From assembly GCA_020747065.1 (NCBI GenBank), contig JAGMVK010000002.1, forward strand, positions 1,860,001 through 1,924,000: 64,000 nucleotides of DNA. The letters are read 5' to 3'. Source of the stretch: Cadophora sp. MPI-SDFR-AT-0126. Taxonomy: Eukaryota > Ascomycota > Leotiomycetes > Helotiales > Ploettnerulaceae. Both the position numbers and the translations under genes were made by a program. This document shows positions 22,794-32,829 of this stretch, piece after piece (position 1 is the first letter of the stretch; every line of letters starts with the position of its first letter). The notes under the pieces were generated by a model, which worked only from the letters and a program-made list of their open reading frames with translations, was not told where the DNA came from and did not search any database.

Positions 22794-25292
22794 ATGGCGG
22801 AGGGACTCAAAGCTGCAGAAGCTGCTGAGCTACAGACTTTTCTAGAAGAAAACTACAACACACCATCCGATCAATGGCTGGAAGGGCTTGAGAAGCAATT
22901 CGATGTGCTAAAGGATCTGTTGGAGCAAGGGGTCGATTCTGTTCCAAGCCAACCAAAAACTGGCGTCAGCAAGCAAGCTAGCACTCCTGCCGCATCTCGA
23001 GCAGCCGTACTTCCTGTGGTCAGACTGGTCTACAGAACCTTTCTCGTCGGGACAGACGAATACATGCCTTGCTACGCATTTGGAACGGTATCTCCAAGCA
23101 CATTTGCAGACATCTTCTGGCAAAAGGTCGACGAGGTCAACAATGATAATCAGGCCGCACAAATGGAGGTATACATGGCACACGACAGCAATTTCGAATT
23201 TCGCTTTGGTGGCTATGTATTTCAGTTGATATATCTTCAAAGTGAAGAAGTTGCCAGAAGGTTGTACCACTTTCAGACAGTGTCTAGCAATATGCTAATA
23301 AGGAACAGATATCTAGAGATCGCAAAGACAGACCCAGCAGTTCTCAAAGACCGCTCTGGGACAGATGCCGTCTACAAAGAGATATCATCAAGCCTGATAC
23401 TACGGAATTTGTCCTGCGGTCTGATTCGTAACTTGGGTCTAGAATCCACAAGGAGAGCCTTTTACTTTCTGCGGGCACATGCAATTGAGCGTGGTACATT
23501 CTACAACCTTCGGCTCCGTCGTCATGACAAAATCTTTTGGCATGCTCAATACATTCTGGATCTCTTGGATAGTGCCGTTACATCTTTGCTGACCAAAAAA
23601 GTCTTCATCACCCTGCAAAGCGTAATCGCGGAATGTTTACACGACATAGTAGATCTCCATACCCGAACCGACCTTGCACAGTATCCTCTTGGCCGCGATC
23701 TTCAGATTGAGTGTACATCACTAGCTGTGATACCTCTGTCACAATCGGTATTGATGAAAGTGAGAGCTTTGACTATGGATGTGAAGATGGACTTTCCTCG
23801 TAAGTGTTTACGGATCCCTTTGTTTCTTGGCTTTTCGGTCTGAAAGCCCCAAAAGTGGCTGGGCACATTAGGGGACATATCCAACCTGGTTAATGCTGAC
23901 TGATCTAAAATCTAGGTTTCGTAAAAGTTGACGTTGAGTACAGTGGGTCTAGTTCTATTCAACGTGGAGTATTTTTGGCCATGGTCGAGAGCCAGCTTCA
24001 TAAGCTTTGCAAGAGTAAGTGCGGTACCACAATCCCTGTAAAATGCATTCTTCTTTGTAAAAAGGGACTTGCTGTATCAATTACGCACATCAGTCCCCTG
24101 CTTACACTATTAAAAGGTATTTCGGACATTCTAAAGCAACCCAAGCCCGTCGAAAAGCCTACATGCGTGCTATGGCCTAGCCGCCTCATTGAGACAACCA
24201 CAGACTCGTCCAAAGTCAACAACTGGGTTTATGTGCTAGGATTGGAGCCTCCTACTAAAGAGGACCCGGTATGGTTTCCAATTCCCAATTTCTCCACTCA
24301 CTGTCAGGACATATGGTTTGCCCCCTGGTTTGATTGTCTGGCGCTGGCGATGATACACGTACTGCTTCCGAGTCAACAGGACTTATAAGGTATCAAAATA
24401 ATCGGAAGATACGGCTTCAAGAAGCTGGATCATTATTGGATACATTATCACAAGGTGTAGGTGTCGAAGCATTCAAATGGCAATGTGTCCGAAGGTTCCT
24501 AGACAATCAAACCAGGAGGGGCACAATACGGACAGTTGATCTACAAGGAGTCAAATATCAGCTAACATAAATATGTAGATCTTCGAAGCAAAGCTCCATG
24601 TGATGGTTGAGGAGTGGAGTTACGATGCTGCTTCCCGAGAAGAATTGTAAGTACGACAATATATTCTCGACCTCGTGCAGTCATGTTGAGTGACATGCAC
24701 ATCTTCTCATTTCCAAATGTCTCCATTTCTTTATGGTCCTTGGATTTGCCCTCGAGAAATGATGCTAATTGGGAAATTCAACAGCGATCAATCTTCATGC
24801 TTCCTCAAAGCCAGTGTCGAAAACAGCTCGGCGTTGATGTGCACTTTGATCAACTGTACCCAATATACAACACCAAAAGCCATCCACGGGCCCAAGAGGA
24901 ACCCTATCCCTGCGGAGACATTCGGATCGAGAAAACTTCCAGAGAGGAAGAAGAATCACAAGCAAGAACGTTCCAGTAATGAGCCGACTCAGAGCCTTAG
25001 GCAGGCCTCAGATGTTTTGAGTGCTCTCAGGCATGACCCCAAGTACGACATCGATGACTTCAGGGTTGGCTATGTTGATCGTTTCAAAACAGCCATCCAA
25101 GAAAAGCCTGCGGCGGATTGGCAAACGGATACACAACATGACGAGTTCATTGCGGAGCACCGCATTGAGTACTTCAAGAAGTATTTCCAGAGCAGAGAGG
25201 CTGAGATCTGGTGGGATAAGAAAACAAAGACAGATAAGTTCTTCAAGACTGGTCACTCGACTTTGATGATAGGTGGGAGTTCTAGGTCTTGA
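22794..25292 (+). CDS. Poly(A)-polymerase-like protein with C-terminal MJ1316 domain
   Basis: Probable exons: 22794-23799, 23916-24014, 24117-24268, 24579-24646, 24785-25292. The first three and last two join in frame; the part between 24269 and 24578 may hide another exon. Residues ~80-300 resemble the fold of fungal poly(A) polymerases: a region ending GGYVFQLIYL, then RAFYFLRAHAIERGTFYN where PAPs have the IKxWAxxRGIYxN helix. Exons 2-3 give PRFVKVDVEYSG, an ESQLHKL helix, VLWPSRL and VYVLGLE, matching the PAP RNA-binding domain order (WGRS, ESR, IWPARF, YxGCYLIGLE). Exon 4, FEAKLHVMVEEWSYD, matches the end of that domain. The C-terminus (25009-25250) has VLSALRHDPKYD, FRVGYVDR, EHRIEYFKK and WWDKKTKTD, the MJ1316 (former DUF504) RNA-end recognition domain. 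The catalytic Asp positions look changed. Confidence 0.72.
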
Positions 25293-25655
25293 CACCTGGA
25301 CTTATTAGCATTTCAAGTAGAGCAGAGAGAATTGCCGACAAGTATTGTTTGGAAAGATACCCCAATGGCGTCTTCAGAGTTGCATGATAATTTTCAATAC
25401 AAAGCTACCGTCCTGCAACTTTTTCGGACAATGTAAATATCCCATGCAGTGCGGTGTATTGAATAGGGGGCTCTTCGGCCATGATATCGGATGAGAGCTC
25501 GGCAAGGACCCCGCCATCCACTACAACTACCCCTCCATCCGCTCTTCTTCTAAGTCGCTACAGCATCTACGAGTATGCGAAAATACCTTCGTAAACCTAT
25601 TGCAACTTACGGGGTCACTTCCTTTCACAGTCTTCAAATAGTAACTTGAAAAGAA
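25293..25655. other. Intergenic between PAP-MJ1316 and SnoaL-like genes
   Basis: Tandem genes on the same strand; this 363-bp gap should hold the promoter of the downstream gene. No other element seen. Confidence 0.55.
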
Positions 25656-26543
25656 ATGTCTCATTCTTACAAATCCGCAGTCCCAGAGGGGATCGAGTTA
25701 GACGACGGTATCCGCGCCTTCTTTGAGGAGTTCTACAAGACGAGCGATACGCCCGATGCGCACGACAAGTATGCGGATTCATTAACTGCCGATGCGGACT
25801 TTGTGATGGCTAGTAAGAGGGCGAAGGGAAGGGATGGTGAGATGATTTTTCTTTTTCTTGGTGTTCTTGTCCTTGTTTTTGAAACTGTGCGCTTCCTCAT
25901 GGAAAGAGAAAGTTGTTGTGTTCGCAGATTCAGTTGTTCTGGATCTTATTCCGATTTCAGAGTAACCTACATTCGCATTATCTACTTCTATTTGTCTCTG
26001 AATTTGGCATGAGTTATGACTTGAGTGTATAGAGGTGCAGCGGCACTGAGTGAGAAAGAACTAAGCTGATATCAAACTTCCATGAATTAGAAATCCTAGC
26101 CATCCGCAAAGGCATGTGGGCAACTGTCGCTTCGCGTCTACATACAGCAGTCAAGATCTTTCCATTCGGATCGAATGCCAATGAGCTCATGCTCTACGGT
26201 ACGGTTAAGTATGTTTTGAAGGATGGGAGGAAGGCTGAGGTGAGCTATAATCTTTCCTCTTTTCTATTCTGCCCTTACCGTCAGTGGGTGAGAGCATTAG
26301 ACCTTCTAGAGGGCTCTGGAAGGAAAATTAGGACTCGGAATGCAGCTGATGGAAAATAGGTTGAATGGGCTGCCAGGGCTAAGATGGCAAAGGTTGATGG
26401 GCAGTGGAAGATGAGTTTCTACCAGGTGTATTTGGTGAGTCTGGATTTTTGCTCGCTTGAGTTTTCGAAGGCTGTGACGACGTCTGGGACGGGGAGTTGA
26501 CTTTTTGACATAGGACACTGCTGCTATGCAGAATGCGAAGTAG
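25656..26543 (+). CDS. NTF2/SnoaL-like fold protein
   Basis: Exons 25656-25836, 26091-26239, 26360-26434 and 26514-26543 give 144 aa; each junction keeps frame and the last exon encodes only DTAAMQNAK. The pattern of an N-terminal helix (IRAFFEEFYKTSD), HDKYADSLTADADF, the HTAVKIFPFG strand, LMLYGTVKY and WKMSFYQVYL is the cone-shaped NTF2/SnoaL-like fold common in fungal small proteins, some of which are ketosteroid-isomerase-like enzymes. No catalytic residues can be assigned. The first intron is long (254 bp) for this window. Not part of an evident metabolic cluster. Confidence 0.82.
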
Positions 26544-26938
26544 AGGAATCGGGAGATGTGGTTGGGAAGTGATAAACTGTAAATATGCGGACTATGACTG
26601 AGATGGGCTACCCTCCATATATGGGATGATGATGTCTTGTTCTCGAGTAAATGGAAAGCTCTTGGCTTGGCTCATGTTTCAAACCCCAAATTCGATGTGA
26701 GAGGTGCCGTTAGCAAGTCAGATCATGTTCGATTTTCCCTGAACTTTCGTCCTCCATCTCTAGACACCAACAGCTTCAGAGTATCTGCCATCTCGACTAT
26801 ATCCCACCCTCGGACTCTTCGAATCTTTGAAAAAATCCGTGTATACGCAACCATGCAATCCAGCCAACAACGCCTTTTTGTAAAGCCCAATAACGCCAGA
26901 CCCCACTATCAGCCCGAAATACACACAAGATCGTCCTC
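26544..26938. other. Intergenic: convergent 3' flanks
   Basis: Short gap between the SnoaL-like gene and RLP24 stops; nothing else seen. Confidence 0.55.
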
Positions 26939-27712
26939 TCAATCCATATCCATGCCGTCCTCGTCCTCATCCACATCTTGTACCAGCACCTTCCTCCTCT
27001 CCTTCATCTTTCCAAATACCTTGCTCTTCTCTCTCTCCAACGGCATCTCCTCAACCTCCTCGCCCATCTCAGCCGCCTTCGCCCTCTCACTAGCCCGCAT
27101 TTTCGGTAGCAAGTGCTCATTCTCCGCGACCAGTTTGCGGTTCGCCTCCTTCTCACGCTCCTTGTTGCCAGCCATGCGCTTCTTGTAGAAGACCCTCTCA
27201 CGGCGTTGGCGAATCTCGGATACTCTTTCCATGGCGTTAAGCGTCTTGGCCACCAGGTCGCGGTTGTAGCGGACAGGGACGTTGCGGCGTGCGGCGAAGG
27301 TGAGGGTGCTGTCGACGACCATTTCTTTGCCGGCGGACTTGCGGAAAGCCTTGGTCCACTTCAGCTTGCGGGGGTTACGCTTCATTTTGAACTGTAATAT
27401 CGGGTGTCAGTAGAGTGTCTGGGAGGAGGGCCTGGGGGTTGGTCGTACGTTCTTATGGCATTTTGACCGGCAGAATCTGAAAAGTCTGGCATCGTTGCGG
27501 ACAAATGTGATACCCTTCTGTAGGGACAGTTAGCACTGCACTTCCACTCCTCTGCAAGCCCCTTCTCGAGCTTCACGATATGCTGTGCAAGATCGACTTG
27601 CCCACACTCCTGTCGCAACCAGCCCAAGCACCAAGTCAAGAGATACCAGGGGTTTACCACGTACCGAAGGATAGCACGGCTGCGAGCAGAAATAACAGGT
27701 CTCGATCCTCAT
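26939..27712 (-). CDS. RLP24: Ribosome biogenesis protein Rlp24
   Basis: Minus-strand exons 27665-27712, 27449-27517 and 26939-27391 give 189 aa. Rlp24 is the nucleolar placeholder for ribosomal protein L24 on pre-60S particles; the AAA-ATPase Drg1 exchanges it in the cytoplasm. The start [15 protein letters not shown] and the [20 protein letters not shown] block give the L24e zinc-binding Cys pattern and RNA-binding surface, followed by [13 protein letters not shown]. The C-terminal half is a long charged helix (NREREKEAN-like runs) and the tail is acidic, both typical of Rlp24 and absent from L24 itself. It is divergent from PAM18, with 312 bp between the start codons. Confidence 0.95.
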
Positions 27713-28024
27713 TGTGGCGACGTTGTTATGCTCGAATAGACCTTGTCAATGGGCGTCCTACACAAAATATAACTTTCTCGAACTACAAAATTTCATGGTC
27801 GCTTAAACCGATAAAAGATTGCGCTAAGCTGCATTGCGCTAAGTATCTGGTCCAAGCGCTTCAAAATTGTCGTCGGCTTCTGACTGAAAGGCTAGCCGAC
27901 AACTACTGCACGAAGTCAAGAAAGACGTCGCCAACCGTCCGAATCAACGTTCAAAGACTCTGCAGACCTGCGAAACAAAAGGACAACTTTGCAGAATTGT
28001 ACATATCTTCTTTGATAGGAAACA
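27713..28024. promoter_or_regulatory. Shared bidirectional promoter region, RLP24/PAM18
   Basis: The 312 bp between two divergent start codons must hold both core promoters. No specific factor site assigned. Confidence 0.5.
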
Positions 28025-28452
28025 ATGGCTTCCATTCTGGCGATGGGCGCTGGTGTTGCAGTGGCCGCGTTTCTGGTACGGAATGTCCTCCCGGGATGAA
28101 GACAGCAATACTGACAATTAGTAGGGCAGGGCAGGACTTGTGGCCTTACGGCGATCGCGAGGAGAGGCAGTTGGTGCGCTGGGGAAGGCGTTTTACAAAG
28201 GCGGGTTCGAGCCTAAGATGAACAAGAGGGAGGCATCTCTCATCCTCCAGCTCAGGTACGCCACTTTGGATGTCCAAGAGCAGAGGAGTACAGGAACTGA
28301 CAATGATATTCAGCGAGCGCCAACTTACCAAGGAACGGATACGGAAGAATCACCGAACGCTCATGATGTTGAACCATCCCGACCGAGGCGGAAGTCCATA
28401 CCTAGCCACAAAAGTCAACGAAGCGAAGGAATTCTTGGAGAGGAACGGTTAA
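28025..28452 (+). CDS. PAM18: Mitochondrial import motor J-protein Pam18/Tim14
   Basis: Exons 28025-28075, 28125-28255 and 28314-28452 give 106 aa. Pam18 sits in the inner membrane and stimulates mtHsp70 ATPase activity in the TIM23 import motor. The N-terminal hydrophobic span ([18 protein letters not shown]) is the single TM segment. [19 protein letters not shown] leads into the J domain, with the essential HPD tripeptide in [20 protein letters not shown] and the end helix AKEFLERNG. Length matches the short fungal orthologues. All functional residues are intact. The exons are short, so the gene is easy to miss or mis-model. Confidence 0.95.
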
Positions 28453-28870
28453 TGTTCGCTCGAGGCTTACGGAAGAGATGTATACCATTGTAATAATGTA
28501 CGATATTGGGGGTTTGAAGCATCAGCGTTGGCGTTCAGCGGCATTTGATTTGGAGGGCTAATACATGCCATGAACAGCGGATCTCTTCTCTGAAAGAATT
28601 GATTTTGGTCAGTCAGTTTCAAGCCTGGTTCTTTGGTGAAATCAACGCTTGTCTATTGAATCAGGCAAAATCCACTTTGCGGACTATAGATCTGTTATGA
28701 ATATCATGCGATGCGCCGTTTTTGTAAATTCCTCTATCTTCCTCCACGAACCAATATATCAAGTGTCGAAAACCATTGGAGCATTGCTTATGGCGAAACA
28801 GTCCGTCCTGTCTCATGACCATCCAGGTCATCTGTCCCAAATTCAGAAGTGGTGAAGCACTTCCGGGACA
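28453..28870. other. Intergenic: convergent 3' flanks
   Basis: Between the PAM18 and exonuclease stop codons; nothing else seen. Confidence 0.55.
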
Positions 28871-31800
28871 TCACTTCTCGGCACTATCAGCAACGACTGT
28901 CCACTCCGGTGTAGGTCGAGAGCTCGGTTTGGGGTTGGACCAGCGAGTTGAGTCGTAGGCTCCGTCGGTCATGGCTGCTGGTCCACTAGGGTCTTTGGAG
29001 ATGCTAGTCTTCTTCATCAAACTATCGAGTTTCGCAGTCTTCGAGCTATCTGTGACTGGAGCTGTGCGTACGACAGGTCCAGATCCGGATGCTGATCGCC
29101 ATGGACCAGTTCTATCCTTGCGACTGTGGTCACTAATTGGATGTAGGTTAATATCCTGTAAGATACACAATAGCGTCTGATGAATTTATTGACATATTGT
29201 ATAATCCGTGGGAAGGGAGAAGCCGAGAAGCAATCTTGGAGTATATGCCACCAGTCTCCCAAAGGCGTTGAGAAAGGGCATATCACTAACCTGCTCAGCA
29301 TCGAAGAGAAAGCTTCCGTGGCAGCATTGAGCTGGGACGATGCTGTACCCCACTGGCTATTACTGGATCTCCAGCCGGTCGAAATACCAGACTGACTTGT
29401 ACCCCATTGACTGTTGCTGGTGCCCCACGAAGTACTGGATTGAGAAGAAGTCACTGGTTTCCATGGCCCACGGGACTCTCTCGCCGTAGATGTAGCAGGG
29501 TTATTTCGTTGCCAAGTTTGAGACTTCATGGCTTTTTTGACTTGAGGCGAGGGTTGCTGGACGATAGGAACTGGGGCACCTCCATCACTGTTCTCGCCTC
29601 CTGAACTCCAGCCCTCTTCTCTTTCGAACGCGAATTCCACAGCTTCCTTAACAGATCTGACTTTACATTATTGCATGTCCTCAAGGAGATGCGAGTATTG
29701 CTTACTCTGAGATTCGGATCTTCTTCTCCAGATCTTTGATATTTCGCTTCTTCTGTTTCTCCTCGATATGCTTGATGGCAATCCCAATCATGGCTTGAAG
29801 GGTATACACGGCGTCATTACCTGCATTGTGCAGGTTCCAGCCGATAATACCCAAGTCAGCGAGAATACTACCCAGGTTTCGTGGATTCGTCTCCCGCTGC
29901 AGGTATCTCCACATGATTGCAGTGTCTGCCTGCTCCAGTAAATTGGAAAGGTTCAGAACATCATAGCCAATGGATTGTAGATATTGTATATCAGCCCCAA
30001 CGTCATGACCAACTAGAATGATGTTGCGCTTGGGTTGTTCATTGTCTTGGGTAGAAATATCGATAGGACCCGAGAATGGTGCTTTGAAGCAGGTAGATAT
30101 GATATGAGGGGCATCTTTGAGATTGATGAACTCGCTGTCACTACCTTGTCTTAGTTTTTCAATTTGCAGATCTAAGTTTTTACTTAAGATGGTAAAGCTT
30201 ACCCGAATTCGAATCTATCGGCACACCCAGCCACAAATTCGGTGTTATTGTAGTGTTTGTGTTCATTGATTCTAAAGTGACGGGCACGAATCTCCTTCAT
30301 CCATTCAGCTCCTCCTTCACCAGGGGGCAATGATTTGAGATCATTGGTATCCAGAGTGGCAACACCAATCTCAGTGATAATTCGGGAGCTCCGTTCGTAA
30401 GCCTCAACATCGATACAGACGAAGACCACAGAATGCTCTTGAAGATATGGGGCCGGTTCATCAGCCTGAAAAACAGCTGAAGGAGGCAGTTTAGCCAGAA
30501 CCTCTTTGACAGAATCTTCATATCGGGCCCATCCATGATCCGTTTCGCCTAACTCAGCCTTGATGGTTGCGATGCGGGCTAAGCAATGAGGTCAGTCTTT
30601 GTCTGCAGCGGTCATAAAGACTCAATGGGGATGAAATGAGTTACAAAAGGTCGGTGATCGTCCTTCAGAGGGTGCATGATATCAAGAATGTAAGTTCGAG
30701 GCGACGAGACTTACTTGAGGTGGATTCGCGGAGTCCAAGATATCTTTGAACTCTCTTAATCGAGTGGTGCCACGACTGCTGCTTCTCAATTCGCTCCTTC
30801 TTCTGCTTCTCTCTACTGGCTTGTTTCTTTCCTTTCTGAGCTTGAGTCATCAGAGCGATTTTTGTGCGGAAAGCAGCCAGAGACCGATCGGAAGGTGTGC
30901 CCACAGCACCGGGCTCATTGTCCAACTTGAAGTAGTGAGGTGGAACGTTATTTCTCAGACTGTCGGCCATCTCGCTGTTGATAGAGTATCCTAAGTAGCG
31001 CGGCTGAGGATTACCGTCGTTGATAAAGGTCACTTGGAACGACCCGTTTGCTCCACTTGTAGGCAGAGTGAGAGCTGTACCGAGGGCTTGGTTTATTCTC
31101 TGGAGAAATGATTCGACTTGTCGTGTAGGTACCAGAAGAATCGGTTGAAGATTCAAGTCTGAAGCGCCACGGTAGATATAGAAGCTGTATGATATCAGTA
31201 TGATGCTGAATGAAATGGGTTTGGATTTATGTGGTAATCGAATGAAGTGATGAAAGGAGAAGACAGGTCTCTTCGTGAAACCATCAGTTCGCAGACAATC
31301 TTGCAATATGTAAAGGGAATAGATTTTGAAAGAAGTGGACTTCTGAAACAGGTGAATCTTGCAATTCGAGATAGGCTGGGGTCTTAGTCTCAAAGTCATA
31401 AACCCAGTTTGTGACATTCATATTGAGGAAAATGGAAGCTGAGCCACTTACAAGTCCCAGGGCTGATTTGAGATTTTCCCCCGATCGAAAAACCCTTCAA
31501 CAACCCGTGGTCGATTGTTGTTACCGACATATGTATATGGATACTTCTTCACAGCTGCCCATGGGATGAAGCTTTCACCTTCGTTCGCTAGCTGTCCTTG
31601 CTGTAGTTGATATGTTGCGATCTCATGGCTTGGTGTGTCTACTCCGACACCTGTTAATCATGTTAACGTCTGAAATTCAGTGCCTTGAAAGTATTGTAAG
31701 ACAATGAACCGGCAAGAACGCACCAATCTTTGTATAGACGGCATCCTGATTCTTGGTTATGGCGCGTCCACTGGTTAGATATTCGTCTGAATCCGAGCCG

Positions 31801-31946
31801 GAATCGGTAGGGTTATGGTCGTTCTGTTGCGGCTGCACACGCGTGGGCTGCTTAGATGATGAGGGCATTGTTGACTGGAGGTTACAAAGGTCACCAGGCT
31901 GACTGGCAACATTGTCCAGGGCGTGTAACTTCTTGAACTTTTCCAT
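28871..31946 (-). CDS. Gfd2/YDR514C-type DEDDh exonuclease-domain protein
   Basis: Seven minus-strand exons: 31724-31946, 31452-31650, 30715-31184, 30203-30578, 29706-30140, 29291-29656, 28871-29132 (776 aa). The RNase H-fold domain in exons 4-5 shows all four DEDDh residues: VFVCIDVEAYERSS (Asp, Glu), GHDVGADIQYL (Asp) and HNAGNDAVYTLQ (His, Asp). This is the layout of the yeast Gfd2/YDR514C family of predicted 3'-5' exonucleases. Exon 3 carries an N-terminal region with YIYRGASDLNLQPILLVP and a basic K/Q/R helix. The C-terminal ~200 residues are Ser/Thr/Trp-rich with repeated WGTS/QWGT segments, likely disordered and perhaps protein-binding. An alternative start at 31868 (MPSSSKQ) is possible. 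Gfd2 is genetically linked to mRNA export in yeast; a role in RNA turnover is inference. Confidence 0.85.
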
Positions 31947-32829
31947 GTTTGAGGAAGGAACGGTGCTGTTTGCTATTGCTGCAACGAACCGAGGATGCCA
32001 CCAGCACCCTGGCAGAATTAGAAGCCAGGTGGTGCCGACGACAAGAAAAAGGCGTGAATACCTGTAGAGTAGGTAAATATCCTCCGGTTCTTTGGAAACA
32101 AGGTAAGGTAATTGGTAAAGGAGTCTGCCTTACCCACAAGAGATGGAGGGCAGGAGGGCAGGAGGGCAGAAGGGCAGAAGGCTGCCAGGCTTGGTAGCAG
32201 AAAGGTTGTGTGGGAAAGAAGATGATGCCTGAAACAGCGAGATTAAAGTCCTGCACCCAAGTTAGAATATTGGAATGGCACAGGGATTATCCAGCATGCT
32301 TGTTTGATGAATACCTGAAGCACTTTAAGGAGGTTCACGTTGTCACCTTTGGGTGAATATCGGATTCTAATACTGGCGATTTCTACGAGGGAAGTTGCTG
32401 TGGTTGGGACCTCTCGCCTGGAGAAAATTTCTAGCGAACCACACCAGCCGATGGATAAACAAACAGACCCTCTGCTGGTCCAGATTCATCGGCAAAGTCT
32501 GCCTAGGATCCAGCGGCGACAAGTCATTTCTGTCACTGCGGAATGCCCCGGTAACATTCTCTTGGTATGAGCTGCTAGAATGGTGGCTTTGTAAACCTCG
32601 CAAGTAATTCTGGTCGTGTTAAAGGGCAAGCCACAACATCTAAACTAGCCTGAGAAGCCTTACCTCGTATCCGATTCCAGACATTCCAGACATGATCATT
32701 GAGACCTAAACAATCTAATGAGGAATACACAAGACAAGAATTGACTTTTATTGACAATCGATCCCCCACGCCAATACCCCCCTAGCTATCTGTACATAAC
32801 CCATACATGCTTACCGACCAGTAAATTGC
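31947..32829. other. Intergenic between exonuclease gene promoter and Ku80 3' end
   Basis: No gene supported. Contains the short 8-bp repeat listed separately. Confidence 0.5.
32145..32176. repeat. GGAGGGCA 8-bp tandem repeat (4 copies, last with one change)
   Basis: Three identical GGAGGGCA units and one GAAGGGCA unit, head to tail, about 200 bp upstream of the exonuclease start. Confidence 0.85.

Noticed and set aside
24307..24570. Possible additional exon in the PAP-MJ1316 gene
   Set aside because: No donor/acceptor combination keeps the frame into the well-supported exon at 24579, so it is not listed as coding.
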